The position numbers were made by a program, and so were the translations under genes. A stretch of DNA of 64,000 bases from NCBI RefSeq assembly GCF_003208435.1, contig NZ_QKMF01000003.1, forward strand, positions 124,001 through 188,000, read 5' to 3'. Within the stretch, counting starts at the first letter, position 1, and every line of letters begins with the position of its first letter. Shown here piece after piece: positions 33,526 to 42,695 of the stretch. The stretch comes from Pelagimonas varians. GTDB lineage: Bacteria > Pseudomonadota > Alphaproteobacteria > Rhodobacterales > Rhodobacteraceae. The notes beneath the pieces were generated by a model that did not search any database, was not told the DNA's origin, and worked only from the letters and a program-made list of their open reading frames with translations.

Positions 33526-36500
33526 ATGGCAACAGTTCTATTTGCAGGGCTTGGCAGCATGCTGGGCGCGTCCCTTGGTGGCGGCTTGTTTGGTGTTGGC
33601 TCTGCCGTGATCGGGCGCGCAATTGGTGCAACCCTTGGCCGGGCGATTGATCAACGCCTTATGGCGGGCTTGGCTCCTGCGATCAAACAAACTGGCCCGC
33701 GTTTGGACAGTCTGGATATTATGACTTCAAATGAGGGCGCGCCAATTCCTGAAATTTCAGGCCGCGCCGCCATCGCGGGTGAAGTGATTTGGGCGGCTAA
33801 ATTAAAAGAGGACCGCAACACAAAAAACAAATCGGTTGGATCGGGGAAGTCAAAACAAACAGTCAAGCAAACCTCATACAAATATTACACCTCGCTTGCG
33901 ATTGGATTGGGGCGCGGCCCGCTGTCTGGCTATGGCCGGATCTGGATGGACGGCAAGCAAGTTGATCTGTCCAATATGATCAACGAAGGCCGCATTCGGT
34001 TCTATTCAGGGGATGAGGCGCAAATGCCTGATCCCAAGATTGAAGCGGTTGAAGGCTTTGCCCCGGCCTATCGCGGCCTTGCCTATATCGTCTTTGAGGA
34101 TCTGCCGATTGATGATTTTGGCAACCGCCCGCCACAAATCAAGGTTGAGGTGTTTGGTAAATCCGGCGCGCTTGAGGATCTGGTGCGGGGCGTCAATATC
34201 ATTCCGGGCACAAGCGAATGGGGTTATATGCCCTCGGTCGTGACAAAGCGGACGGTGACAAACCCGCTTGATGGCACAATTTACACCACAATGGATCAAG
34301 CCATAGACGGGTTTACGTCAATGTTTGATGTGATCCACGAAAGCAAAGAAAACGCATCACGCCACGCTAAAATTTCCGATTGGTCCTTGTCTATGGATCA
34401 TATGAAATCGGTGCTGCCCGCCGCACAAACCGCAAGTTTGGTTGTGTCGTGGTTCGGCACCGATCTGCGCGCCGGGCAGTGCGAAATTGAGCCGCGTTTA
34501 GAGATGGCAGTGAAAGGCACCGCGCCAGCTTGGACTGCCGGCGGATTGACCCGCGAGGCTGCAAATCTGGTTTCCTTTGAGGATGGCGTGCCAAATTATG
34601 GATCTTCTCCGGCGGATATTTCGGTGATCGAAGGTATTCGCGATCTGCGCGCGCGCGGCAAACGCGTGGTGCTTTATCCCTTTGTCATGATGGATATCAC
34701 CGATAATCAGGCCTTGCCCGATCCATCGGGATCTGGCGTGCAAGAGCGCCACCCATGGCGCGGGCGCATCACGCCTGAGGCCGGGCAATCGGTGTCTGAT
34801 GAAGTCACGGATTTTATGGGCACCGCCGATCCCAGCGATTTCACAATTGCAGGCGATGAGGTGAGCTATAGCGGCCCGAATGAATGGCGGTTTCGCCGGT
34901 TTATCTTGCACCTTGCGCATCTGGCAGCGGCGGCGGGCGGCGTTGACGCCTTCCTGATCGGCTCGGAATTGCGCGGGCTAAGCATGGCCCCGGATGCGAT
35001 TGGCTCTTATCCGTTTGTGCAGGCTCTTCGCTCTCTCGCTGCCGATGTGCGCACGGTTCTGCCGGATGCCAAGATCAGTTATGCGGCGGATTGGTCGGAA
35101 TATCATTCCCATCAAACCGGCAATGATCTGCGGTTCCATCTTGATCCGCTGTGGTCAGATCCGAATATTGATTTCATCGGAATTGACAATTATCTGCCGC
35201 TGTCCGATTGGCGCGACGGCAGCGATCATGCGGACTATGATCCGGCGCAGGGTCATACCACACCCTACGCTTTGGACTACCTCAAGGCCAATATTGAGGG
35301 CGGCGAATATTGGGATTGGTTCTATGCCTCGGAGGCTGACCGCGCGGCGCAGATCCGCACGCCAATTTCTGACGGAGCCTACCAAGAACCGTGGGTGTAC
35401 CGGCAAAAGGCCATTCGCGATTGGCACGCAAACCCGCACCACACCCGCGAAATGGGCTTGCGGATGGATGCCACCGATTGGCAACCCGGATCAAAGCCCA
35501 TCTGGTTCACTGAGCTTGGATGCCCGGCGGTGGATAAGGGTGCAAATCAGCCCAATGTATTCTACGCGGCCAAATCATCTGAAAGCGCCTTGCCGCATTT
35601 TTCCAGCGGTGTGCGCGATGATTTTATGCAGCGTCAATTTCTGCGCGCCTCGCTGGAATGGTGGCGCGACAATGGCGCGGGTGTGGTTGACATAGGCGAC
35701 GTGCAAATCTGGGCTTGGGATGCACGGCCTTGGCCCGAATTTCCGCAACAAACCGGCTTTTGGTCAGATGGCGGCGATTGGCAGCGCGGGCACTGGCTGA
35801 ATGGCCGCGCGGGCGCGGCCCCGGCGGCTGAGCTGATCACCCGCCGCCTGATGGATGGCCACGGGCTGAGCGCGGATGAGATTGACGTGACAGCCTGTTT
35901 TGGCCAAGCGGATGGCTATCCGGCCACCGCGCCAATCGGGTTTCGCGATTGGTTGCAACCGATTGAGGTTGGCCTTGGCCTGCATGCCTTTGAGCGGGGT
36001 GGCCAGTTGGTGGTTGAATCGCGATCCGCCGCGCAAACCGTTGATATGGCGACTGAGGCGGCTTTGGTGGACGATGGCCAAGGATCACTTTTTGAGGCCA
36101 AACGCGCCGCGCTTGAGGATGTTGCAGCGGTGTCGGTCCTGAATTTCATTGATGGCATGGGCGATTATGAACGCTTGCCCGCCCGCGCGATCATTGGCGC
36201 AGGCCGTGAAAACGGATCTGCCGGATCATCCATTGATTTGGTGCTGGATTATGAGCGCGGGCATGCGGCCAATGAGCGGCTTTTGCGCGCGGCTGCCGAT
36301 GGGCGCGATGCAATCGCCTTTCGCCTGCCGCGCAGCGCAACCGCCATCCGGCCCGGTGTTGTCTTGCCGGTCAGTCTGGATGGATTGCCCGCGCGCCCGA
36401 TGATGGTTGAGCGTGTGGTTGAGGGCGTGGATAAACAGGTTGAGGCCAAAAGCTTTAACTTTGGCGTCTATGCGCCAACCGGCGGCGTGCTGCGTGCGGC

Positions 36501-37458
36501 CCCGGCGCTGGCGGGCCAAGGCGCAAGCGCCATTGTGGTGCGCTTTATGGACCTGCCAATTTTGCCGGGTAGCGATGCGGCCCCATGGGATACCTATGTG
36601 GCCTTCCATGCCGATCCTTGGCCAACCAGTGTTGCGGTTGCAAAGTCGGCTGATCCAAGCGGCGGCTATGGCGATCTGGCTGAGGCGGTTTTGCCCTCGG
36701 ATATAGGCGAGCTTACGGCGGATCTTGCCCCGGCTGGCATGCATCTTTGGCAAGAGGCAAGCGTGACGGTCAAGCTCTATTCCGGCAATTTGGTTGGTCG
36801 CACAAAGTTTGACGTTTTGAATGGTCAAAATGCGCTTGCGGTGCTGCATCCGAGCGGTTGGGAAATCTTGCAGTTTCAGGATGCGCAATTGGTTGGCCCG
36901 CAAGAGTGGCGGATTTCCGGGCTGTTGCGCGGGCGGCTTGGCACGGATGCGGTGATAGATCTAGATCCGGTGCCATCCGGCGCGGCAGTTGTTGTCTTGG
37001 ATGAGACTTTGACGCCGCTGGATCTGGGCGCGTCAGAGATCGGCGTGCCGCGCTACTACCGCACCGGGCCATCTGATCAGACCCCAGATCAGCACGGGCT
37101 GCGCAGCTATACCGCCCGCGCCGTGGGCCTGCGCCCCTATGCGCCCTGCCATCTGCGCCAGCAAAATAGCGGCGGTGATATCGCCCTAACATGGTTGCGC
37201 CGCACGCGGCTGGATGGCGAAGCGGATTGGCGCGATGGCGTGGCGGATGTGCCATTGGGCGAGGCACTTGAGGCTTACCGCGTCGAAGTCTGGGCGGGCG
37301 GCACAGTGCAGCGCAGTTGGGACACCTCGGGGCCAAGCGCGACCTATACCGCCGCCATGGCGGCGCAAGATGGCGTTGCCGCGCCCTATGAGCTGCGCGT
37401 GGCGCAAATATCAGAAACCTATGGCCCCGGTGCTTGGGCCGTAGCGCAAATCAGCTAA
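33526..37458 (+). CDS. Tail fibre/host-specificity protein with TIM-barrel domain, GTA gp15-like
   Basis: The 1310-residue protein is the equivalent of the GTA megatron (gp15). A Gly/Ala-rich hydrophobic N-terminus (about 1-45) is followed by a hub-like region with a Lys/Ser-rich loop near residue 100. The GTA TIM-barrel domain lies at about residues 430-720 (FLIGSELRGLSM, ISYAADWSEYH, IDFIGIDNYLPLSDW), then a phage-tail domain (about 730-1000) and fibronectin-like C-terminal parts. It reaches through the baseplate to contact the host cell. Start 3 bases after the previous stop. Confidence 0.92.
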   Translation: MATVLFAGLGSMLGASLGGGLFGVGSAVIGRAIGATLGRAIDQRLMAGLAPAIKQTGPRLDSLDIMTSNEGAPIPEISGRAAIAGEVIWAAKLKEDRNTKNKSVGSGKSKQTVKQTSYKYYTSLAIGLGRGPLSGYGRIWMDGKQVDLSNMINEGRIRFYSGDEAQMPDPKIEAVEGFAPAYRGLAYIVFEDLPIDDFGNRPPQIKVEVFGKSGALEDLVRGVNIIPGTSEWGYMPSVVTKRTVTNPLDGTIYTTMDQAIDGFTSMFDVIHESKENASRHAKISDWSLSMDHMKSVLPAAQTASLVVSWFGTDLRAGQCEIEPRLEMAVKGTAPAWTAGGLTREAANLVSFEDGVPNYGSSPADISVIEGIRDLRARGKRVVLYPFVMMDITDNQALPDPSGSGVQERHPWRGRITPEAGQSVSDEVTDFMGTADPSDFTIAGDEVSYSGPNEWRFRRFILHLAHLAAAAGGVDAFLIGSELRGLSMAPDAIGSYPFVQALRSLAADVRTVLPDAKISYAADWSEYHSHQTGNDLRFHLDPLWSDPNIDFIGIDNYLPLSDWRDGSDHADYDPAQGHTTPYALDYLKANIEGGEYWDWFYASEADRAAQIRTPISDGAYQEPWVYRQKAIRDWHANPHHTREMGLRMDATDWQPGSKPIWFTELGCPAVDKGANQPNVFYAAKSSESALPHFSSGVRDDFMQRQFLRASLEWWRDNGAGVVDIGDVQIWAWDARPWPEFPQQTGFWSDGGDWQRGHWLNGRAGAAPAAELITRRLMDGHGLSADEIDVTACFGQADGYPATAPIGFRDWLQPIEVGLGLHAFERGGQLVVESRSAAQTVDMATEAALVDDGQGSLFEAKRAALEDVAAVSVLNFIDGMGDYERLPARAIIGAGRENGSAGSSIDLVLDYERGHAANERLLRAAADGRDAIAFRLPRSATAIRPGVVLPVSLDGLPARPMMVERVVEGVDKQVEAKSFNFGVYAPTGGVLRAAPALAGQGASAIVVRFMDLPILPGSDAAPWDTYVAFHADPWPTSVAVAKSADPSGGYGDLAEAVLPSDIGELTADLAPAGMHLWQEASVTVKLYSGNLVGRTKFDVLNGQNALAVLHPSGWEILQFQDAQLVGPQEWRISGLLRGRLGTDAVIDLDPVPSGAAVVVLDETLTPLDLGASEIGVPRYYRTGPSDQTPDQHGLRSYTARAVGLRPYAPCHLRQQNSGGDIALTWLRRTRLDGEADWRDGVADVPLGEALEAYRVEVWAGGTVQRSWDTSGPSATYTAAMAAQDGVAAPYELRVAQISETYGPGAWAVAQIS

Positions 37459-37468
37459 GGAAAATCAG

Positions 37469-37870
37469 ATGAGCAATGCAGTCATTGCAGAGGCGATTTC
37501 GCGCCTCACTGCCGCCTTGCCCGGATGGCGCGATGCCACCGGCGCGGCGCATCCTACCCCTGAGGGAAAGCTACCGGCTTTTGCGGTGCGCGTGACCTAT
37601 ACCGATGCCGAACGCCTGAGCATGGATGATCCGCGCGAAATGAAAGAGGGGCAGCTTGAAGTTGAGCTGAGCTGCCAAACGCCAGCCAATGATGAGCGCG
37701 GCTTGCAAGATCTGGCCGGGCAATTCACTGCGGCCATCTTCACCCCGGATGATGATTTGGCGGGCACCGCTTGGCAGATCAATCGCGGATCATTTGAAGC
37801 CGATCACGGCAAAGGCGAAAGCCGGTTAAGCACTGGCGCGCTCACCTTTCCAATTCAAGTGATCGAATAA
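37469..37870 (+). CDS. Small phage tail-region protein of unknown function
   Basis: The 133-residue acidic protein starts 10 bases after the fibre gene, behind AAGGAAA. Its size and alternating pattern (LPAFAVRVTYTDAERLSMDDPREMKEGQLEVELSCQTPA) recall tail terminator proteins such as lambda gpU, but those genes normally lie before the tail tube gene. The terminator following it marks the end of the late structural transcript. Confidence 0.5.
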   Translation: MSNAVIAEAISRLTAALPGWRDATGAAHPTPEGKLPAFAVRVTYTDAERLSMDDPREMKEGQLEVELSCQTPANDERGLQDLAGQFTAAIFTPDDDLAGTAWQINRGSFEADHGKGESRLSTGALTFPIQVIE

Positions 37871-37898
37871 CCCCTAACCCAACCTTGTTTCTGTGATG

Positions 37899-37938
37899 GC
37901 CCGGCCCCGCGTGATGCGCAGGCGCGGGCCTTTTCTTT
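37899..37938 (+). terminator. Rho-independent terminator ending the structural genes
   Basis: A GC-rich stem (GGCCCCGCG on the left, CGCGGGCC on the right, one bulged C) is followed by TTTTCTTT. It lies 29 bases after the last tail-region gene. Confidence 0.7.
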
Positions 37939-37948
37939 GGAGGTATCC

Positions 37949-37999
37949 ATGAAAATTCCAATCCACACGGCCAATTTCGGGGGCGCAAATGCAAACTGA
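37949..37999 (+). CDS. 16-residue leader peptide before the holin-like gene
   Basis: An ATG behind a strong TTGGAGG site opens 16 codons (MKIPIHTANFGGANAN) whose end overlaps the start of the next gene. This resembles a translational-coupling leader that could time expression of the membrane protein. It is too short to judge by composition. Confidence 0.35.
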   Translation: MKIPIHTANFGGANAN

Positions 38000-38186
38000 T
38001 GTTGCTGCCGCCACAACCGGCGGAACCCTTCTTACATCGCCTTTCTGGCTGCACATGCTGGAACCCGCCTTGCAAATCGCGGTGCCGGTTCTGGGCTTTT
38101 TTGTCTTGGTTCTGACGCTTTGGAAATACTGGCTGGAAATCCAGATCAAACGCGAAATTCTCAAAGATCATCAGGAGGATGAATGA
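37989..38186 (+). CDS. Single-pass membrane protein, putative holin
   Basis: The 65-residue protein has one strong membrane helix (about residues 30-52) between a polar N-terminus and a charged C-terminus (KREILKDHQEDE), the look of a small class III holin or spanin-like protein. Its position right after the tail terminator and its small size fit a lysis role. No separate endolysin is recognised nearby. The stop overlaps the next start (ATGA). Confidence 0.5.
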   Translation: MQTDVAAATTGGTLLTSPFWLHMLEPALQIAVPVLGFFVLVLTLWKYWLEIQIKREILKDHQEDE

Positions 38187-39346
38187 TGCCCGGACAACCG
38201 CTTTCTGATGAGCAATTGCAGCAAACGCTTGATGCGCTGCAGCAAAACAAAGGCAACAAAGCCGCAACCGCCAAGGCGCTTGGGATCGCGCGAAGCTCCC
38301 TGCATCACCGGCTTGAGCGCGCCGCCGCGCGCGGCCTTGGCGGCGCAGCCCCGATCAAGATCCCGCCGGGCCAAGTGGTCAAGGGCATGTCAACGCTGGT
38401 GGACCGCAACGGCCAGATAGCCGCGCAATGGATCAAAACCAAAGAAGACGGTTTTTCCCTGCCTGACATTTTATCAGCGGTGCAAGAGGCCATTGGCGAT
38501 CAACGCAGCACCGCGCCTGCCGCGCCGTCTTCGGCCCAAGCTGATCGCGATTTGCTAAACGTGTTTCCGTGGCCCGATTTGCATTTGGGCATGTTCGCGT
38601 GGGGCGATGAAACCGGCCAAGATTATGATTTGCGCATTGCTGAGGATCTGGTGCGCAACACCTTTGCTGAATTGCTGGAACGTTCTGCCCCGGCGCATCA
38701 CGCGATCATTCTGGGCCTTGGCGATATCACCCATGCGGATGATGAAACCGCATCGACCCGGCGCAGCGGCAACCGGCTGGATGTAGACAACCGCCACCAA
38801 AAGGTTTTGGCCGCAACAATCCGGTTGTTGATCTGGGCGATTGAACAGGCGCTTGCCAAGTTTCCAAAAGTCACGGTGCGCCTTTTGAAAGGCAACCATG
38901 ATGAGCAAACCGCCGCCGCGCTATCCGTGGCGCTGTCTGTTTTTTACCAAGATCACCCGCGCGTGACGGTGGATGATAGCCCCTCGCTCTGGTGGTTTTA
39001 CCGCCATGATCAAACCTTGCTGGGCGCAACCCATGGCCACACGTGCAAGGCGGAAACCATGCCCGGCGTGATGGCGTCGGAGCGCTCGGCGCATTGGGGC
39101 GCAACCGCGTTTCGCTACATCCTGCACGGCCATTTGCACCACCGCCGCGTGATCGAAACCATGGGTGTGCCGGTGGAATGCTTCCAAACCATCGCCCCAA
39201 AAGACGCCTATCACGCGGGCGCTGGCTACGTTTCTGGCCGGTCCATGATGGGCATTTCCTACCACGCAAAACACGGTGAATGGGCGCGCTGGCAGGTCAA
39301 CTTGCCCAGCCGGTCCGAGCTGAAAACAAAAGGTAAAGCCGCATGA
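38183..39346 (+). CDS. Phage metallophosphoesterase with N-terminal HTH
   Basis: The 387-residue protein begins with a Fis-like HTH (LQQNKGNKAATAKALGIARSSLHHRLERAAARG, about residues 13-45). A calcineurin-type phosphoesterase domain follows with DLHLG, GDITHAD, GNHDEQ, GATHGH and HGHLHH, which supply the ligands for two metals. Such phage enzymes hydrolyse phosphodiesters, possibly DNA ends or cyclic nucleotides; the HTH suggests it acts on or near specific DNA. AGGAGG precedes the ATG. It is coupled to both neighbours. Confidence 0.85.
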   Translation: MMPGQPLSDEQLQQTLDALQQNKGNKAATAKALGIARSSLHHRLERAAARGLGGAAPIKIPPGQVVKGMSTLVDRNGQIAAQWIKTKEDGFSLPDILSAVQEAIGDQRSTAPAAPSSAQADRDLLNVFPWPDLHLGMFAWGDETGQDYDLRIAEDLVRNTFAELLERSAPAHHAIILGLGDITHADDETASTRRSGNRLDVDNRHQKVLAATIRLLIWAIEQALAKFPKVTVRLLKGNHDEQTAAALSVALSVFYQDHPRVTVDDSPSLWWFYRHDQTLLGATHGHTCKAETMPGVMASERSAHWGATAFRYILHGHLHHRRVIETMGVPVECFQTIAPKDAYHAGAGYVSGRSMMGISYHAKHGEWARWQVNLPSRSELKTKGKAA

Positions 39347-39750
39347 TCAACCCAAATCCAAGTGATCCCAAGCAAGAGGCAGGCATGCGCAAGGTGCCGT
39401 TCCAAACGCTGCCGATGGCGGTGCTGGCTGAAATGGCCGTTGCGCATGGCGAGGGTGCCACAAAGTACGGGCCGCACAATTGGCGCGAGGGACAAGTGAT
39501 CGCGTCCACCTATTATGGCGCTGCGATGCGCCACCTGTGCGCTTGGGTTGAGGGCGAAGATCTAGATCCTGACAGCGGGTTGTCGCATCTGACCAAAGCC
39601 ATGACCTCGCTTGCGGTGCTGCGCGATGCACAAATTCAAGGCACCGCGATTGATGATCGCCCGCGCCCGTCACCGCCGGATCTGATGGCCCGCCTCAACA
39701 CCAAAACCGAAGAAATCAACGCCCGCCTGCGCGCGGCTGAAAGTGAGTGA
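39343..39750 (+). CDS. dATP/dGTP diphosphohydrolase-like phage protein (DUF5664)
   Basis: The 135-residue protein has GATKYGPHNWREGQ followed by a helical AAMRHLCAWVEGEDLDPDSGLSHLTKAMTSLAVL segment, the layout of DUF5664 phage nucleotide hydrolases related to MazG. The Glu and Asp residues of the helices would bind Mg2+. Such enzymes alter the dNTP pool, in some phages to favour modified bases. It is coupled by ATGA to the phosphoesterase gene. Confidence 0.75.
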   Translation: MINPNPSDPKQEAGMRKVPFQTLPMAVLAEMAVAHGEGATKYGPHNWREGQVIASTYYGAAMRHLCAWVEGEDLDPDSGLSHLTKAMTSLAVLRDAQIQGTAIDDRPRPSPPDLMARLNTKTEEINARLRAAESE

Positions 39751-39754
39751 ACAC

Positions 39755-40306
39755 ATGGCAATCTTGAATGATATCGCAAGCGCAATTGGGCGCGCCCTTG
39801 CCTCAACCACCTTTGCGATGACGGTAGAAGTCACCGATAACACCGATGTTGCAACGGCCCACTCACCCGCCCCGGAACGCGAGGGCGCAAAGGTTGATCA
39901 CGTGCCCCTGATCAACCGCCTGTCTCACATCATGAGCAAGGCCCCGGATGGCATTTACCTGCGCGTTACGGTGCCAGATGTGAATTTTACCTTCGCAATG
40001 GTGCCCGGCGGCGCGGTGTTGGTCGGCGCAGGGCCGCTTTACCACGGCGAAACAATTGACCTGAGCGATACCGTGCCCCGCCTGACCATGCGCCGCATCT
40101 CGCCCGGCGCATGGTGCGACAAGACAACCGTTGGCGTGTTCTACTGGGGCGGCGGCACGTTTGATTTTATTGGTGAGGGTCGTGAAATGTGGACCGAAGG
40201 CGGGCCGCTGTGGCTCGGTGACGCAAGGCCGTTTTCATCTGGCCGCTGCATTGATGGTCTAGGACCTCGCACAACTGGCGTGGTGTGTGGTATTTTTGAT
40301 CAATGA
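39755..40306 (+). CDS. Phage protein of unknown function
   Basis: The 183-residue protein (MAILNDIASAIGRALASTTFAMTVEV) starts 4 bases after the previous stop. Its N-terminal helix is mildly hydrophobic, but no clear membrane segment is present; the rest is beta-rich and Gly-rich. A strong terminator follows directly, so it ends the rightward operon. No family is recognised. Confidence 0.55.
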   Translation: MAILNDIASAIGRALASTTFAMTVEVTDNTDVATAHSPAPEREGAKVDHVPLINRLSHIMSKAPDGIYLRVTVPDVNFTFAMVPGGAVLVGAGPLYHGETIDLSDTVPRLTMRRISPGAWCDKTTVGVFYWGGGTFDFIGEGREMWTEGGPLWLGDARPFSSGRCIDGLGPRTTGVVCGIFDQ

Positions 40307-40313
40307 AACAAAG

Positions 40314-40346
40314 GCCCTCGCCAACCCGCGAGGGCTTTTGTTTTTT
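40314..40346 (+). terminator. Strong rho-independent terminator
   Basis: GCCCTCGC and GCGAGGGC pair perfectly around a 6-base loop, followed by TTTTGTTTTTT. It separates the phage operon from the AT-rich cargo segment. Confidence 0.9.
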
Positions 40347-40953
40347 CGAAAGTGCATCCAATCTACATCTCAGCCAATGCTGACAAGACGCGTTATTTGC
40401 TACTGACCAGTGTTCGCTTCACTCCCCGAAGAAGAACACATAATACACGATACCAGTTGGCGAGGACCATCAAGAAAAACAAGTTTATCGTACAACGAAA
40501 TTTTGTGGCCAAAGATCCCATCACGCTCCAAAGCGCGTCTAAAACCAGGAGCGCTCCGAACGGCAAGTCAAAAGGATTCCCCTAGACTGAGATTGGTGCA
40601 AAGAAGCCAAACAATCGTTTGCAACGGCTTGAAGATCTTTCATTCGCACACGCAGAAAAAAGTGGTTTTTCGACAAGATAAGGCTAGAAAGCGACAAGAT
40701 TTGGGACAAAGGTGTGTGAAAAATACCCATTTTGCAACCCAAAGGGTGACATCATAGCCAAATGTTCTGCCACCTACCCATCAGATTTATTTCAATCACT
40801 TCAGAACAACGATAGCTATCTCAAAGTGAACAAAAAGACGGTGCCATTGTTGAACGCCGGTCGTGCCTGGGGCTGAATAGCAAGTCTCCATTCGTCCGTA
40901 TGGCCGAAGTAAGCAGATGCATAGGCGTCGTCTTCGCGTGAACATATCCTGGA
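40347..40953. other. AT-rich stretch without a convincing gene
   Basis: Composition changes sharply after the terminator. Short frames on both strands have no recognisable protein, ribosome site or coupling. It may hold promoters for the cargo genes or remains of a decayed gene. Confidence 0.5.
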
Positions 40954-41003
40954 TTGTTTGGTTGTCACCACTCAGTACCCCCAAGGCCCAAACAATCCAG
41001 GAT
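40946..41003. repeat. 16-bp perfect inverted repeat at the cargo boundary
   Basis: ATCCTGGATTGTTTGG (40946-40961) is the exact reverse complement of CCAAACAATCCAGGAT (40988-41003), around a 26-base spacer. It covers the apparent start of the pseudo-receiver gene. No T-run follows. It may be an operator, a recombination remnant or an RNA switch. Confidence 0.55.
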
Positions 41004-41499
41004 CCTAGTAGTTGACGGTAAGTTTTTATCACTGGAAAAGGCAAATGAGGTACCAGCGTTGGAAAACGTGAAAAATGACAGCTACGCGTTTGTAGCATCG
41101 CCAAGTTTTAAATTTAGACGAAGTTTGGCTGATTCGCTTCATGGGATTGGCAAAAGCTCCTTGACCTCTAGGAATTTGCGAAGCGTATTGTCGTTTGAAT
41201 CTAGAGGGATCCAAATTAGCCATATTCTGGTGGATCTTGAGGGGTTCGGAGGCGCGTCCATCATGTTTGAGGAACTTCGGGCAATTAGGCAATTTCTGCC
41301 CTGTTCTGCATTCATCTTGATTTCATCAGAGTTCGAATGTGACGAAATGGGCAATCATAGGGCATTCGTGACTGATGTGTCTTTGAAGGCTCCAGTTTCG
41401 GTGGAAACATTGGAGTTTTCTCTCGCACAGGCCGTGATTAATCGCCGCCTTAGCGCCGGATACTATGACGAACTTGCGGAGAAAGAAACTGCAATATAG
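40954..41499 (+). CDS. Pseudo-receiver protein in prophage cargo
   Basis: The frame gives up to 181 residues from a TTG at 40954, inside the inverted repeat, without a clear ribosome site, so the true start is uncertain. Residues about 42-165 follow a CheY-like pattern: first strand YAFVASPS, strand 3 SHILVDLEGFGG with a possible acceptor Asp, FILISSE, and a final SLKAPVSVETLEFSL like the LxKP loop. The acidic pair after strand 1 is absent, so phosphorylation is doubtful. AT-rich. It may regulate together with the NarL-type protein downstream. Confidence 0.5.
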   Translation: MFGCHHSVPPRPKQSRILVVDGKFLSLEKANEVPALENVKNDSYAFVASPSFKFRRSLADSLHGIGKSSLTSRNLRSVLSFESRGIQISHILVDLEGFGGASIMFEELRAIRQFLPCSAFILISSEFECDEMGNHRAFVTDVSLKAPVSVETLEFSLAQAVINRRLSAGYYDELAEKETAI

Positions 41500-41542
41500 A
41501 AAATTATATTAGTTGCCTTAGAAATTTCCTTGAAACTCAAGA

Positions 41543-41770
41543 ATGGATTGTACACATATGTCACATGTATTTGAAGAGATGGAAAAAAATCCCGTTAGAA
41601 TATTCGCATGTAAAAATTGCAGTCACCGTTTAAGGTTTGGCAGCAATTCGTGTGGGGCTTGCTACGCAAAGGCTACCATTCTGAATAGGAGGATTATTGC
41701 ATTTTTGCTTTTGATTTTTTTAACGATTTTTCCATTTTTAATTTTCGTAACCTTGACAATTTTTACCTAA
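41543..41770 (+). CDS. Small zinc-ribbon membrane protein
   Basis: The 75-residue protein (ATG 41543 or 41558) has two CxxC pairs (CKNC and CGAC) spaced like a zinc ribbon, then one very hydrophobic C-terminal helix (about residues 50-75). Strongly AT-rich, unlike the phage core. Such tail-anchored zinc-ribbon peptides are often unannotated; function unknown. Confidence 0.5.
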   Translation: MDCTHMSHVFEEMEKNPVRIFACKNCSHRLRFGSNSCGACYAKATILNRRIIAFLLLIFLTIFPFLIFVTLTIFT

Positions 41771-41996
41771 AAATCGCAACTGTTGTACAGTTTTTCGTAG
41801 TCTGTTCTTCACATTAACTAGATTTTTTGTACCGCCATAGATCAGTCGAAATCAAGATAACCGCAGATTCATCGTTGCGAATCCATTGCGAGAGATGTGG
41901 CTTCAAATATAATGATTTGCCGAAATGTGAAGGCAGCAGAAAAAATGGAAAAACGATAGTGCAACAAGATGCGTACCCTGCGAAAGGTTTCCTTAA

Positions 41997-42662
41997 GTGA
42001 GACACGACAATCAAATCAAAACCAACTCAGGCACCTTACCTGAGCAAGGTATCCGTATTTTAATTGCGGACGATCACGTGTTGTTAGGCGATGTATTGAC
42101 CCTTGCTCTTGAAAAAGCAGGGTATTCAGTAGAGTTTGTGACCAGTTACTATGACGCTTTGAACGAATTGAAATCAGACGCACCGCCCGACTTACTACTC
42201 CTCGACAAACACATGCCGGGAATGTCCGGGATACCTAGTGTTAAGCAGGCTGTTCTGACTAACAAAAAAACAAAGGTTGTTTTGTTTTCATCTTGCATAC
42301 GACCGCACTTTGTTCTGGCTTGTTTGTCTGCAGGCGCTTGGGGATATGTGTCAAAGTCCACGTCTCTACTTGGCGTAGTTGACGCTTTGTCTAAAATCTT
42401 GAAAGGCAATTTATATTTGCCGGAGAAAGTTAGACAAGAGTTGAAGGGTATAGAAAAGCACCCAGACCAAGTTGTCTACACTTCAGAGGATATGCGTCTG
42501 CTGAATTTGGTTGCGGAAGGCTTCTCCGACAAGGAGATTGCAGAGTTTTTGGGAGTTAGCCCTGCCAAGTCCAAGCGCATGGTGAAATCTATTGTCGATA
42601 AATTATCTGCCAAAAACCGTATAGTAGCGGTAATGAAGGCAAAAGAAGATGGTTTGATATAA
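41997..42662 (+). CDS. NarL/FixJ-type response regulator, prophage cargo
   Basis: The 221-residue protein (GTG start at 41997) has a receiver with ADDH, acceptor Asp in LLLLDKHMPGMSG, Ser in LFSSC and Lys in GYVSKST, so it looks phosphorylatable. A LuxR-type HTH follows (DMRLLNLVAEGFSDKEIAEFLGVSPAKSKRMVKSIVDKLSAKNR). No histidine kinase is encoded nearby, so a host kinase or small phosphodonor would have to act on it. It probably alters host gene expression in the lysogen. Confidence 0.85.
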   Translation: MRHDNQIKTNSGTLPEQGIRILIADDHVLLGDVLTLALEKAGYSVEFVTSYYDALNELKSDAPPDLLLLDKHMPGMSGIPSVKQAVLTNKKTKVVLFSSCIRPHFVLACLSAGAWGYVSKSTSLLGVVDALSKILKGNLYLPEKVRQELKGIEKHPDQVVYTSEDMRLLNLVAEGFSDKEIAEFLGVSPAKSKRMVKSIVDKLSAKNRIVAVMKAKEDGLI

Positions 42663-42695
42663 TTATATGTTATGCAGATTTAGAAGCGTCACAAT

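Noticed and set aside
40410-40757. 115-codon frame in the AT-rich spacer after the phage terminator
   Set aside because: Lys/Arg/Ser-rich, no clear ribosome site and no family; codon pattern does not look selected.
40796-41104. 102-codon minus-strand frame across the 16-bp inverted repeat
   Set aside because: It crosses the repeat and the pseudo-receiver start and has no domain or ribosome site; kept only as a remote possibility.
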